From assembly GCA_944326675.1 (NCBI GenBank), contig CALVET010000054.1, positions 1 to 46,870 on the forward strand: a stretch of 46,870 nucleotides of DNA, in the 5' to 3' direction. Positions 6,801 to 16,168 of this stretch are shown here, piece by piece (position 1 is the first letter of the stretch; each line of letters begins with the position of its first letter). The notes beneath the pieces are model-generated. The model worked only from the letters and a program-made list of their open reading frames with translations, did not search any database and was not told the origin of the DNA. A program made the position numbers and the translations under genes. The stretch is from Candidatus Gastranaerophilales bacterium (GTDB taxonomy: Bacteria; Cyanobacteriota; Vampirovibrionia; Gastranaerophilales; Gastranaerophilaceae).

Positions 6801-9092
6801 ATGGCAACAACAAAAACTAAAACAAAAGAAGATAAAACCGGAAAAACTCTTGTAATAGTGGAATCTCCCGCTAAGTCTAAGACTATAGGGAAGATATTGG
6901 GTAATAATTATATAATCCAAGCTTCTATGGGTCATGTGAGAGATTTGGCGTCTAAGGGGCTTGGGTTTGATATAGAAAATAATTTTAAGCCGACTTTTGA
7001 AATTATACCTGAGAAGAAAAAGGTTATAAATGAATTAAATAAAATAGCAAAAACGGTAGATAGAATTTACCTTGCATCCGATCCGGATAGAGAAGGAGAA
7101 GCAATTGCCTGGCATGTAAAAGAGTGTCTTAAATTTCCGGAAGATAAAATTTTTAGAATAGTTTTTAATGAAATTACACCCCATGCAATTAAAGACGCTG
7201 TTGCAAATTATCATCAAATCGACATGTTAAAAGTTGAAGCTCAAAAAACAAGGCAAATTTTAGATAAGCTTGTAGGTTTTAAAATCAGCCCGATTTTATG
7301 GGAAAAAATGAAGAATTATAAGCTTTCGGCGGGCAGAGTTCAATCTGTTGCTTTAAAAATGATTTGCGAAAGAGAAGATGAAATCGAAGCATTTGTTCCT
7401 CAGGAATATTGGAGTGTGGATGCTTTATTGAATAAAAAAGAAAAAAAAGATTTTGATTTCAGTGCTCAATTATCAAGAATAATTAAAAATAATAAAGATG
7501 AAAAACTTGATATTAAAAATAAAGAAGAAGTTGACGAGATTTTAAAAAATCTTGAAAATGCAAAATATGTTGTTTCAAAAATTACTCCGAGAGATACAAC
7601 AAGAAAACCGCAAGCGCCTTTTATAACTTCAACTCTGCAAAGAGAAGCAAGTTCAAAATTGGGTTACGGCGTATCAAAAACCATGCAAATAGCGCAAAAA
7701 CTATATGAAGGTATAGATTTGGGTGATGGATCCGTTGGTTTAATAACTTACATGAGAACAGATTCAACAAGAATTTCAGATGATGCTCAAGTTGCAGCTA
7801 AAGAATATATTTTAGAAAATTACGGAGAGGAATATTATCCCAAAACTCCAAATATATATGCAAAGAAAAAGCAAAATACTCAAGATGCCCATGAAGCAAT
7901 CCGTCCTTCTTATATCGATAAGACACCTGAGAGTATTAAAAAATATTTAACAAGTGAACAATATAAACTATATAAATTAATCTGGGAAAGATTTATGGCT
8001 TCTCAGATGGCAAATGCAAAGGTTAAAAATTTAACGGTAGATATTACGGCAGATAAATACATTTTTAAAATGGGCTCTTCAAAATTTGTTTTTGATGGTT
8101 TTACAAAAATATATGCTGATACTGAAGATGTTGTAGCTCAAAAATTCCCTTCTTTAGAAGTGGGAGACGAATTAAATCTTAAAAAATTAATCCCCGAGCA
8201 GCATTTTACTCAGCCTCCATCAAGATATTCCGAAGCAAGTTTAGTAAAACAATTGGAAGAATACGGAATAGGCAGGCCCTCAACTTACGCTCCTATTATT
8301 ACAAAAATTCAACAAAGAAATTACGTTGAAAAAATAGATAATAAATCTTTAAAACCAACTCCGTTAGGTAGAGCCGTTTGTAAGCAGTTAAACGAAAATT
8401 TTGTTGATATCATGGATTATAAGTTTACTGCCAAAATGGAATCTTCTTTAGATGATATAGCAGAAGATAAACAAAATAGTATAGAATTTTTGAATAATTT
8501 TTGGAAACCTTTTTCAAAAACGCTTGATGAAGCGCAAAAAAATATGAAAAGAGTTGACGTTGAAACAGATAAAGTTTGCCCTAATTGCGGAAGAAAAATG
8601 GTTGTAAAATTATCTCGTTACGGTAAACAATTTTTAGCATGTTCAGGATATCCTGAATGTAAAACGGCGCTTCCTATGGATGGTGATAATAAGAATGTTC
8701 AAATTCCCGAGGACGAACCGACAGATAAAAAATGTGAAAAATGCGGCTCTGATATGGTTATAAAAACCGGTCCGTATGGAAAATATTATCAATGTTTAAA
8801 CGATAAGTGCAAAAAAAGATATTCAATTGTTGAATCATCAGGCGTTAAATGTCCCGAATGCGAAAAAGCAGGTAGAGATGGTGAGCTGGTTAAAAGAAAA
8901 TCAAGATACGGAACATTTTTCTGGGGTTGCTCAAAATATCCTGATTGCACTTTTGCCCTTTGGGCGGAACCTACAGGTGAAAAGTGTCCCGAATGTGGAA
9001 GTTTACTTGTTAAAAAATATTTAAAAAGAGGTAATAAAATTGCCTGCTCAAATAAAAATTGTAAATATTCAAGAGATATGGATGAAGAATAA
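6801..9092 (+). CDS. topA: DNA topoisomerase I (type IA)
   Basis: TopA relaxes negative supercoils by transient single-strand cleavage. The Toprim domain lies near residues 16-130 (VIVESPAKSKTI; DPDREGEAIAWH). The catalytic tyrosine sits in GLITYMRTDSTRI at about residue 317. A loop matching GIGRPSTYAPII follows. From about residue 593 there are four zinc-ribbon modules (CPNCGRKM, CEKCGSDM, CPECEKAG, CPECGSLL, each with a later Cys pair). The fourth ends close to the stop. At 763 aa the protein is a normal full-length TopA. It lies seven bases after dprA and overlaps aroE by one base, an order (dprA-topA) common in many bacteria. Confidence 0.97.
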   Translation: MATTKTKTKEDKTGKTLVIVESPAKSKTIGKILGNNYIIQASMGHVRDLASKGLGFDIENNFKPTFEIIPEKKKVINELNKIAKTVDRIYLASDPDREGEAIAWHVKECLKFPEDKIFRIVFNEITPHAIKDAVANYHQIDMLKVEAQKTRQILDKLVGFKISPILWEKMKNYKLSAGRVQSVALKMICEREDEIEAFVPQEYWSVDALLNKKEKKDFDFSAQLSRIIKNNKDEKLDIKNKEEVDEILKNLENAKYVVSKITPRDTTRKPQAPFITSTLQREASSKLGYGVSKTMQIAQKLYEGIDLGDGSVGLITYMRTDSTRISDDAQVAAKEYILENYGEEYYPKTPNIYAKKKQNTQDAHEAIRPSYIDKTPESIKKYLTSEQYKLYKLIWERFMASQMANAKVKNLTVDITADKYIFKMGSSKFVFDGFTKIYADTEDVVAQKFPSLEVGDELNLKKLIPEQHFTQPPSRYSEASLVKQLEEYGIGRPSTYAPIITKIQQRNYVEKIDNKSLKPTPLGRAVCKQLNENFVDIMDYKFTAKMESSLDDIAEDKQNSIEFLNNFWKPFSKTLDEAQKNMKRVDVETDKVCPNCGRKMVVKLSRYGKQFLACSGYPECKTALPMDGDNKNVQIPEDEPTDKKCEKCGSDMVIKTGPYGKYYQCLNDKCKKRYSIVESSGVKCPECEKAGRDGELVKRKSRYGTFFWGCSKYPDCTFALWAEPTGEKCPECGSLLVKKYLKRGNKIACSNKNCKYSRDMDEE

Positions 9093-9958
9093 TGGAAGAT
9101 AAACTTTATAAATTTGCTCTCATAGGTTATCCTCTGGGGCATTCTCTAAGCCCTGTTATATATAAAGCGGCTTTTAAAGATTTGGGCATAAATGGCTCAT
9201 ACGAATTATTGGCAACAGAAAGCGAAGATTTAATAAGTCAAATTAAATATTTAAGAACTAATAAATATTTTGGTTTTAATGTTACTATTCCTCACAAAGT
9301 TCCGACTACTTTATTTCTTTCGGAATTTGACGAATATGTTGATTTAGTCGGTGCGGTAAACACGGTTAAAATAAAAGATGACTTAACTTTAGCAGGATAT
9401 AATACAGACGTTTGGGGTTTTTGTGAGGCTATTCCCAAAGATATTTCTCTAAAAGGGAAAAAAGCAGCAGTTCTTGGAACCGGCGGTGCGGCAAGAGCAA
9501 TTTGCGCCGGATTATATAAAATGGGAGTTTCTGCAATTGATATTTATACAAGAAATGTCATAAATTCATCTCAAACAGTTAAAACTTTAAGAGAAAAATT
9601 TAAAACAGTAAAAATTCAATCTATTCAAAATACTTTGATGAACAGTTTGGAAGATATTGATATATTGGTTAATACCACTCCTGTAGGTATGAAAAACTAT
9701 AGCGAGGATAATTGTCCGGTAAGCGATAAAAATATAGAATCTTTATCTAAAGATGCAATAGTATATGATATTGTATATAATCCTTTAAGAACACCTCTAA
9801 TTTCAAAAGCAATCATGTATAATAAGAAATATATTTGCGGACTTGATATGTTAATATACCAAGCACAGCGTGCTGTTGAAATTTGGTTTGATAAAAAGCC
9901 GGATTTTAAAACAATTAAAATAAGTGTTTTGGAGGACATTTTAATAAATCAGAAGTAA
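9092..9958 (+). CDS. aroE: Shikimate dehydrogenase
   Basis: This enzyme reduces 3-dehydroshikimate to shikimate with NADPH in aromatic amino acid synthesis. At 288 aa it is normal length. The substrate-binding site shows GYPLGHSLSPVIY near the N-terminus, NVTIPHK with the catalytic lysine at about residue 69, and YNTDVWGF. The nucleotide-binding loop is VLGTGGAARAI, followed by NTTPVGM and a C-terminal GLDMLIYQAQRAVEIW. The ATG overlaps the topA stop by one base (TAATG), so translation is coupled. No other shikimate gene is in the window. I see no terminator between it and the following pilin-like gene. Confidence 0.96.
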   Translation: MEDKLYKFALIGYPLGHSLSPVIYKAAFKDLGINGSYELLATESEDLISQIKYLRTNKYFGFNVTIPHKVPTTLFLSEFDEYVDLVGAVNTVKIKDDLTLAGYNTDVWGFCEAIPKDISLKGKKAAVLGTGGAARAICAGLYKMGVSAIDIYTRNVINSSQTVKTLREKFKTVKIQSIQNTLMNSLEDIDILVNTTPVGMKNYSEDNCPVSDKNIESLSKDAIVYDIVYNPLRTPLISKAIMYNKKYICGLDMLIYQAQRAVEIWFDKKPDFKTIKISVLEDILINQK

Positions 9959-10043
9959 AATCTAGATAGATTGTATGATTTTTGATATTATATCTATACA
10001 GAGATATTTATTAAATGTATTATAATATTGGTTAGCATTAGTA

Positions 10044-10727
10044 ATGCAGAAGTACATAAAAAGAATGATTAGTAAAAAATACGGAAAACATAAAAGAGGT
10101 TTTACTTTGGCTGAAGCGTTAATTACGCTTGTAATAATTGGTGTAATTGCCGCTTTAACAATTCCCTCAATTCTAATTAATACTGAACAAAACGAGTATC
10201 GTTCAGCTTTAAAAAAAGCTTTATCAATATTAAATCAGGTGATAGAATTAAATATTGCGCTTGAAGGTTATGGTCCAATTGAGACAGTGGGCATGGATAC
10301 CCCCGATGATGAGGATAGCTTGTATAATTTCTTTAGAAAAAGAATGAACGTTTTATCCACCTCTACATCTTTTAATGAGGGTGGTACTGAAAATTATACA
10401 TTTTTTACTGTCGATGGTATGAGGTATGAATTTCCTGAGAGTATTACAATAAACAATGGTACTTTTTCTGCAGATAACGGTCACTGCGGAACACCCGATG
10501 AACCAAGTGAAGATACAGAAGGTGTTGAAAGAAAAGATCCTTGCGTAATAATTGTTGATGTTAACGGACAAAGAAAACCTAATCCTCAAAAAGATAAAAG
10601 TGGATACAAAGTTCCTGCTGCTACATCAAAATCAAAAATTCTTGATGTGTATCCTATAGTAATTACTGATAAATCAGCATTTCCTTTTGGAGTTGTAGGC
10701 CAACGCGCTGCATTCCAAGAAAAATAG
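10044..10727 (+). CDS. Type IV prepilin-like / pseudopilin protein, 227 aa
   Basis: The N-terminus is a classic class III signal: a basic leader ending KHKRG, then FTLAEALITLVIIGVIAALT. Gly19/Phe20 would be the prepilin peptidase site, and Glu24 is the conserved Glu5. The hydrophobic helix forms the pilus core and membrane anchor. The remaining 180 residues form an acidic globular domain with two cysteines in a late segment (HCGTPD and DPCVII). The leader is 19 residues from the first ATG and 12 from the ATG at 10065; both fit and neither has a good Shine-Dalgarno. A TATAAT at 10021 may be the promoter. No pilus assembly genes are adjacent, so it may be a minor pilin or a secretion pseudopilin. 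Confidence 0.85.
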   Translation: MQKYIKRMISKKYGKHKRGFTLAEALITLVIIGVIAALTIPSILINTEQNEYRSALKKALSILNQVIELNIALEGYGPIETVGMDTPDDEDSLYNFFRKRMNVLSTSTSFNEGGTENYTFFTVDGMRYEFPESITINNGTFSADNGHCGTPDEPSEDTEGVERKDPCVIIVDVNGQRKPNPQKDKSGYKVPAATSKSKILDVYPIVITDKSAFPFGVVGQRAAFQEK

Positions 10728-10743
10728 TTAAAAATAAATAAAA

Positions 10744-11238
10744 CTAAGGAATAGCATGCATTATGACTTTGTTTTCTTTGAGTGATTTTTGAACATCTAT
10801 TATTCTTTGATTTGAACTTCCAACCCAGTGAAGATTGTTGTCGTTTAATTCTTTTTTAAATTCTCCGTCAACAAGTACATCGATATTTTTTAAATCTATT
10901 TTATCTTTGATTTCTTCCCAAAGAAAACCTGTGTATAGCCAAACTGTTTTATTTGGGAGAGTATCTTTAACTTTTTTGGCTAATCTTAAGACTTCTTCTG
11001 TATTAAAGGGGTGCAGAGGGTCTCCTCCCGAAAATGTAATGCCTGAGATATGGTCTTTTTTAAGAGCTTCAAAAAGTTCGTCTTCTGCTGCTTTATCAAA
11101 TTCAATACCACCTGCTACATCCCAAGTTTGCGGATTTTGGCAGCCATCACAGCAGTGTGTGCAGCCTGCAGTCCATAAAACAACTCTTAAACCGTCGCCA
11201 TTAAGCATATCATCTTTTGTAATGTTGTGATAGTTCAT
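10744..11238 (-). CDS. nrdG: Anaerobic ribonucleotide reductase activating protein
   Basis: NrdG is a radical-SAM enzyme that generates the glycyl radical on NrdD. The [4Fe-4S] motif CX3CX2C is C26, C30 and C33 (CTHCCDGC). The SAM-binding GGDPLHP follows at about residue 95. Length (164 aa) is usual. GGGAGAG upstream of the ATG is the ribosome binding site. It lies 77 bases after nrdD, but a strong hairpin sits between them, so its level may be set separately. It faces the prepilin-like gene with only 16 bases between the two stops and no shared terminator visible. The product acts in the cytosol under anoxic conditions. Confidence 0.96.
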   Translation of the reverse strand: MNYHNITKDDMLNGDGLRVVLWTAGCTHCCDGCQNPQTWDVAGGIEFDKAAEDELFEALKKDHISGITFSGGDPLHPFNTEEVLRLAKKVKDTLPNKTVWLYTGFLWEEIKDKIDLKNIDVLVDGEFKKELNDNNLHWVGSSNQRIIDVQKSLKENKVIMHAIP

Positions 11239-11268
11239 TTCTCTCTCCCAATAAATAAAAATTAAAAC

Positions 11269-11307
11269 AAAAAAGCTTCCCTAAAAAATAATTAAGGAAG
11301 CTTTTTT
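11269..11307 (-). terminator. Terminator-like hairpin between nrdD and nrdG
   Basis: A 12-bp stem, AAAAAAGCTTCC (11269-11280) with GGAAGCTTTTTT (11296-11307), and a T run on the minus strand. It begins 9 bases after the nrdD stop and 31 bases before the nrdG start, so it may attenuate read-through into nrdG. Confidence 0.75.
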
Positions 11308-11315
11308 ATAATTTA

Positions 11316-13568
11316 TTACATACTTACTCTGTCTTTAATTTCTTCCATTTTGTGATCGGCAAGACGAGAGTCGCCTTTTACTCTTGAATAAGCAAGATAA
11401 CCGTTCATTCTGTCGATTTTAGTTAAGTTTTTAGAACCGCATTTAGGACATACATCCATATTTAGCTCTTGATGTCCGCAATCATCGCAGTATGATAATG
11501 AAAGATTAACTCCTTCGTAAAAACCTTTATCCATAGCACGTCTTATTAAAGTTTCAACAGCTTTTGTGTTGTATGATATGGGATATTTTACGTATTGGAT
11601 TTTTCCACCATTCATTAAGTTCCAAAATCTGCCTTCTAAATCTTGTTTTTCAATCGGGCTGATTTGTTCAGATACGTGACAGTGGAATGAGTTTGATACA
11701 TAAGGTTTATCAGAAACATTTCCTACAATACCGTATTTTTTTCTGAATTGTTTAACTTGCAAACCGCAAAGATTTTCGGCAGGTGTGCCGTATAGTGCAT
11801 ACAACCAGCCATCTTCTTTTTTGAATTCTGCCACTTTTTTGTTGATGTATTCCATAACTTCAATTGCAAAAGCTCCGTCTTCAACAAGAGATTTTCCGTT
11901 GTGAAGTTCTTGAAGTTCATTTAGGGCAGTAATACCAAATGAAGCTGTTGCAGATTTTAAAAGCGGTTTTATTTTATCATGGAAACCTAAGTGTCCGCCG
12001 TAGAAACCGCCTTCGCAATATGCGAGAGGGTTAACTGATGCTCTCATTTCTCCAAGATATTCATAAGTTCTTATATGAATTTTTCTGATTAAATTCATAT
12101 AGTAATCTAATACATCATAGAAATTTTTGCTTTCTTGTTTAGCTTTAGCATATATCATCGGAAGATTTAAGCTGATTGCACCAATATTAAAACGACCTAC
12201 GAATATGGGTTTATCGTTTTCATCAGCAGGTTCCATGCCTCCTCTTTCATACCAAGGAGATAAGAAAGCACGGCAGCCCATCGGAGAAACAACTCTTTTA
12301 TATTTTTTATACATTGAAGCAACATAACCTTCGCCTGATAAGCTTAACCAGTCGGGATACATTGTTTTTTTAGAACATTCAACCCCTGCTTTAAATAAGT
12401 TTTCAAGAGGCTTTCCTTCTCCGTGTAATTCTTCATCATATAAGAATACAATTTTAGGGAATAATACCGGTTTTTTGCATTCTTTCTTGCCTTGTCCGCC
12501 TTGACGAGTTTTTAGACATGCCATTGTTGCCATGACTTCAAATTCGTTTGTTCCTAAACCTGTTGTAACGGTAATAAAAGGATAATCTCCGCGAGATGAA
12601 GCAACTGTGTTGAATTTATATTCCCAGCCTTGGAAGCCTTGTTCGTAATCATTTTGAACATCTTTCATTGCTTCTTCTCTAGCCTTTTCAAATGAAAGAC
12701 CCATGCAAATATATCTGTCATATTGTCTTTCATAGGTTTTTTGAGCATAAGGAGCAAGAATTTTATCTACTTCAGGAACGGTAAAGCCGCCATATTGTTG
12801 ACTTGCTGCAGCCATTACAATATCACCTATAACATCAAAAGCTACATCAAGACTTCTTGGCTCGTTATACCATATATTACCCATTTCAAAACCGCCTTTT
12901 AATACGGCTGCAACATCAAACAGACAGCAGTTCATAGTGTCTCTTCTTGCTGACATATCGTGAATATAGATATAACCTTCTTTAATCGCTTGTTTGTCTT
13001 CAACAGTTAAGAAGAATTTTTTATAAAGCTCTTTATTTAATTCGTTAAAAATCAAAGAGCGTTTTGTGGAAACTAAAGCTGAATCGGCATTTGCATTTTC
13101 TTTATCGCCGATATACATGATTCTTTGTGATTCTTGATAAACTTTATCAAGCATGGAAACAAAGTCTGTTTTGTAGTTTCTGTAATTTCTGTAGCTTTCT
13201 GCTACTTTAGGGCTTAGTGCTTGAAGTGCGCTTTCAACAATGTTGTGCATTTGAATGATTTCAACTTCGTCTGTGTTCATTTCAAGAACTGATTTATTTA
13301 CAAAATTACAGATGTCTTTAATTTCTTTATCTGAAAATGTAACAAGCATTCTTGTTGCAGATTTTTTAATTGCATCTACAACTTTTTCGATGTTATATTT
13401 TTCTTTTGTACCATCTTTTTTTACAATTGTAATATTACTTAATGATCTTCTAGAAAAATTAAGAATATTTATAAGATTTTCGCTATTATTTTTGATTGCA
13501 TCAGTAACGGCAGCATGTGAATTTTGTGTTATGGGTACTGCACCTATATCGTTTGAAATCTTTTGCAT
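11316..13568 (-). CDS. nrdD: Anaerobic ribonucleoside-triphosphate reductase
   Basis: NrdD makes deoxyribonucleotides from NTPs by glycyl-radical chemistry without oxygen. I use the ATG at 13568, five bases after AGGAGG; the TTG one codon upstream is too close to it. An N-terminal ATP-cone lies near residues 42-130, for allosteric control. A zinc site (CDDCGHQ and CPKCGSK) precedes the radical site, where Gly723 lies in RMNGYLA, 27 residues from the end. The 750-aa length is usual. The glycyl radical makes the enzyme oxygen-sensitive, and no aerobic reductase is in the window, which fits an anaerobe. The long leader (13569-13750) may hold regulation, but I find no clear NrdR box. Confidence 0.96.
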   Translation of the reverse strand: MQKISNDIGAVPITQNSHAAVTDAIKNNSENLINILNFSRRSLSNITIVKKDGTKEKYNIEKVVDAIKKSATRMLVTFSDKEIKDICNFVNKSVLEMNTDEVEIIQMHNIVESALQALSPKVAESYRNYRNYKTDFVSMLDKVYQESQRIMYIGDKENANADSALVSTKRSLIFNELNKELYKKFFLTVEDKQAIKEGYIYIHDMSARRDTMNCCLFDVAAVLKGGFEMGNIWYNEPRSLDVAFDVIGDIVMAAASQQYGGFTVPEVDKILAPYAQKTYERQYDRYICMGLSFEKAREEAMKDVQNDYEQGFQGWEYKFNTVASSRGDYPFITVTTGLGTNEFEVMATMACLKTRQGGQGKKECKKPVLFPKIVFLYDEELHGEGKPLENLFKAGVECSKKTMYPDWLSLSGEGYVASMYKKYKRVVSPMGCRAFLSPWYERGGMEPADENDKPIFVGRFNIGAISLNLPMIYAKAKQESKNFYDVLDYYMNLIRKIHIRTYEYLGEMRASVNPLAYCEGGFYGGHLGFHDKIKPLLKSATASFGITALNELQELHNGKSLVEDGAFAIEVMEYINKKVAEFKKEDGWLYALYGTPAENLCGLQVKQFRKKYGIVGNVSDKPYVSNSFHCHVSEQISPIEKQDLEGRFWNLMNGGKIQYVKYPISYNTKAVETLIRRAMDKGFYEGVNLSLSYCDDCGHQELNMDVCPKCGSKNLTKIDRMNGYLAYSRVKGDSRLADHKMEEIKDRVSM

Positions 13569-13752
13569 CAATTCCTCCTAAGTAACATTTCCGTATTTGT
13601 CCAGATATTAGAAAAACCCCTTTTGCTTTGCCGATTAAAATGCTTCGGTAGTAAAATAATTTGTTTGTTTTTCTATTTAAATCATTTTACTATATTTTTT
13701 TAGCATGCGTATCATTTTAATGTATCAAATTCATAATTATTTTTTAAAAGAT

Positions 13753-13781
13753 AAAAATCACTCCGATATAGAGTGATTTTT
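13753..13781 (-). terminator. Terminator of the nadE-skp transcript
   Basis: An 11-bp stem, AAAAATCACTC (13753-13763) with GAGTGATTTTT (13771-13781), and a 7-nt loop. It lies 40 bases past the stop of the Skp-like gene and upstream of the nrdD leader. Confidence 0.8.
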
Positions 13782-13821
13782 ACACTTATTAATTTTTTTA
13801 TTAAAAATTAACTTTACAAAT

Positions 13822-14286
13822 TTATTTTACTGAGGGCAAAATTTGTGCTGTTATATCAGTACCGCCATATAAAAGTGAGTCTTTTCTGAATACCAAATCA
13901 TATCCTAAGCCTTTAGCCTTGTCTGTGATTAGCTTATCAAGTTGTACGTCAACTTCATTTATTTTTTTAGCATAGTTATCTTTAATGGTTTTTTTCTTTT
14001 GAGTAAGTTGAGCTTCGTATTTCTTGATTAATGCGTCTTTGCCTGCTTTTGTGCTTTGTTTTCTGATGTCTGCACTTGCGGTGTTGTACCATGCCAACAT
14101 GTCTTTTGTTTGTTTTGCTCTTGCATCTTCTGCTGATTTAATTGTTTTAGACGCTGCTAAAAGTTTTGAAACATCAACGTATGCAACTTTTGCTGTTTTG
14201 ATGTCTGAAAAAGCAGTGTTATTTAGCCCAAAGCCTATGCCAAAAGCTAAAGAACATAATACAAGTGTTACTAAATTTTTCTTCAT
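13822..14286 (-). CDS. skp: OmpH/Skp family periplasmic chaperone
   Basis: Skp-family proteins hold unfolded outer-membrane proteins in the periplasm. A signal peptide covers about residues 1-28 (basic MKKN, hydrophobic LVTLVLCSLAFGIGFGL). The mature part starts with KVAYVDVSKLL, the family's first strand. A long charged coiled-coil with many Lys and Ala residues follows (about 50-125), and the end returns to strand (GYDLVFRKDSLLYGGTDIT, near-diagnostic for OmpH). At 154 aa it is normal size. GGAG precedes the ATG. It lies 13 bases after nadE. Its presence indicates an outer membrane. Neither bamA nor lpxD is adjacent, which is the more common setting. Confidence 0.9.
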   Translation of the reverse strand: MKKNLVTLVLCSLAFGIGFGLNNTAFSDIKTAKVAYVDVSKLLAASKTIKSAEDARAKQTKDMLAWYNTASADIRKQSTKAGKDALIKKYEAQLTQKKKTIKDNYAKKINEVDVQLDKLITDKAKGLGYDLVFRKDSLLYGGTDITAQILPSVK

Positions 14287-14298
14287 GACTTTCTCCTT

Positions 14299-16113
14299 TT
14301 AATTTGAGTAATCTATATTTGAAATTATCGGTTGTTTATATTCCGTTTTATTTATTGACCTTCCGTCAATAATCGGTCCGGGTGGCACTATATACCACTT
14401 ATACAGTGCTGTATTTAATCTTTTAAAGAATTTGTTCAGCCAATTCAATTTGGTGTTTTTATCAATTTTATTCTTCTTTTCATATAAAAACTCTTGTTCC
14501 AGCATATTATCTTTTGATTGATTAAGATTTTCAATTCTCCAAATGACTTCATCTAAAAACTCATAAGGCATAAGGGCATCTTCAGCTAAAAGAGTTTTTC
14601 CTGTTTTGGGGTCAATTGCAAGTTCTGCGCCGGGGGGTTTGTTTATAATTGAAACAGGAATGGCATTTTTTCTTTCTCTGTTTTCATTCATCCAGCGAGC
14701 AAGTGCAAAAAGTTTTGTTTTAACAACGTCTGATATAGGTGCATATCCTCCTGACATATCTCCGTTAATTGTTGCATAACCCATGTAAAGCTCTGATTTA
14801 TCTGAGGTTGCAATGGGAAGTGCACCGAATTCGTTAGCTATTCCCCATAATATCATTGCTCTTGAGCGAGCTTGGATATTGTCGTTTGTATATGAATTAG
14901 TGTATCTGTTACACCAATTTTTAGAAATTTCATCAAACATGCCGCTAAATTTATCTTTAATTAAGTCAAACATGTCTTTAATGGGTATCTCAAGAAAATT
15001 AATTCCTAAATTGTTTGCAAGTTCTTTTGCGTCATTTTTGCTTTCATTTGAGGTAAGTTTTGAAGGCATTGAAATACCGTAGACGTTTTGAGCTCCCAGA
15101 GCGTCGGCCAATAAAACGGCACAAATTGTTGAATCAAGCCCGCCTGAGAGTCCTAATGCCGCTTGTTTAAAACCGTTTTTATTAAAATAGTCTTTTATTG
15201 CAGTAATAATTGCCTTATATGTTCGCTCTAAATCCGGTTTATGGTCCAGTGAAAATTCTTTTTGTGAATTTAGAGTTAATTCTAAGCCTTTTGGCAGAGG
15301 ATTTATTTTTCCGCCATCACAAAGGTTAACAATTGCCAAGTCCTCTTCAAAAGGCTTTGCCATGGCAGTAAGCTCGCCTTTTTCGTCATACATTCTTGAT
15401 AAGCCGTCATAAACAAGTTCGTCATTGGCGCCTACTTGGTTTACATATATATATTTTATTGAATGTTTTTTGGCGCAATGTTTCATCATGTTGTGTTTCA
15501 ATTGCTCTTTTTTTGCTCTTGTACAAGAAGCGGAAGGACAAATTAAAACATCAATATCTTCTATTATTTCTTTTATCGGGTCAACTTTATACAGGTTTTT
15601 TTCAAAGAAGTCAAAATCATTCCATCCGTCTTCGCATATTATAACGCCGTAATTAACACCATTTAGGGTAAAAATTCTACTTTCAAATTCATCAACCCAA
15701 GGTTCGAAATATCTGTAATCATTGTGTTCGCAATAAGTCGGAAGCAAAGATTTTCTGATTGATTTAATTATTTTTTCATCTTTTATTAAAGCCACGGAAT
15801 TATAATATGGTTTACCGAATTTATCTGTGTTTATTTCGGGGTATCCGATTAAAACCGCTATATCCTTGCAATGATTTGCGATTTCATCAAGAGCTTTTTT
15901 GGCTTGCTTGGCGATATACGGATATCTTGTTAAAATATCTCCAATCGGATAACCTATCAGAAATAATTCAGGAAAAACAACAAGATTTACTTTTTTTTCT
16001 TTTGCTTTTTTAATCGCTTCAATGGCTTTATTTTTATTATATTCAACATCGCCTGAAATTGGGTTTAGCTGTGCCATTAATATATTTGACAATTTTAAAT
16101 TATTGTTGTTCAT
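14299..16113 (-). CDS. nadE: Glutamine-dependent NAD+ synthase
   Basis: This enzyme amidates nicotinic acid adenine dinucleotide to NAD+ with glutamine as nitrogen source. The N-terminal nitrilase-type glutaminase (about residues 10-270) has the catalytic Glu49 (VVFPELFLIGYP), a Lys in IRKSLLPTY and a Cys in GVIICEDGWND. The C-terminal synthetase (about 295-600) has the P-loop GLSGGLDSTI and later SDKSELYMGYAT and GDMSGGYAPI. At 604 aa it is the two-domain form, shorter than the roughly 680-residue mycobacterial type. There is no Shine-Dalgarno; an extended -10 box ends six bases before the ATG. It is the first gene before the skp-like gene, and DUF4127 lies upstream on the same strand. Confidence 0.95.
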   Translation of the reverse strand: MNNNNLKLSNILMAQLNPISGDVEYNKNKAIEAIKKAKEKKVNLVVFPELFLIGYPIGDILTRYPYIAKQAKKALDEIANHCKDIAVLIGYPEINTDKFGKPYYNSVALIKDEKIIKSIRKSLLPTYCEHNDYRYFEPWVDEFESRIFTLNGVNYGVIICEDGWNDFDFFEKNLYKVDPIKEIIEDIDVLICPSASCTRAKKEQLKHNMMKHCAKKHSIKYIYVNQVGANDELVYDGLSRMYDEKGELTAMAKPFEEDLAIVNLCDGGKINPLPKGLELTLNSQKEFSLDHKPDLERTYKAIITAIKDYFNKNGFKQAALGLSGGLDSTICAVLLADALGAQNVYGISMPSKLTSNESKNDAKELANNLGINFLEIPIKDMFDLIKDKFSGMFDEISKNWCNRYTNSYTNDNIQARSRAMILWGIANEFGALPIATSDKSELYMGYATINGDMSGGYAPISDVVKTKLFALARWMNENRERKNAIPVSIINKPPGAELAIDPKTGKTLLAEDALMPYEFLDEVIWRIENLNQSKDNMLEQEFLYEKKNKIDKNTKLNWLNKFFKRLNTALYKWYIVPPGPIIDGRSINKTEYKQPIISNIDYSN

Positions 16114-16119
16114 ATCGTG

Positions 16120-16128
16120 ATTTTAGCA
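16120..16128 (-). promoter_or_regulatory. Extended -10 promoter of nadE, possibly leaderless
   Basis: On the minus strand TGC-TAAAAT (16128 down to 16120) is followed by six bases and the ATG at 16113. The -35 region is poor, but the TG dinucleotide one base before the hexamer is an extended -10 element. Confidence 0.5.
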
Positions 16129-16168
16129 CAAAATAAACCATATAGGCTAAAATAATGCATTTGTATGA

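Noticed and set aside
8789-9142. Minus-strand frame of 117 codons
   Set aside because: Covers the complement of the topA zinc ribbons and the aroE start; both genes are certain.
10835-11230. Plus-strand frame of 131 codons
   Set aside because: Antisense to nrdG, whose radical-SAM motif and start are clear.
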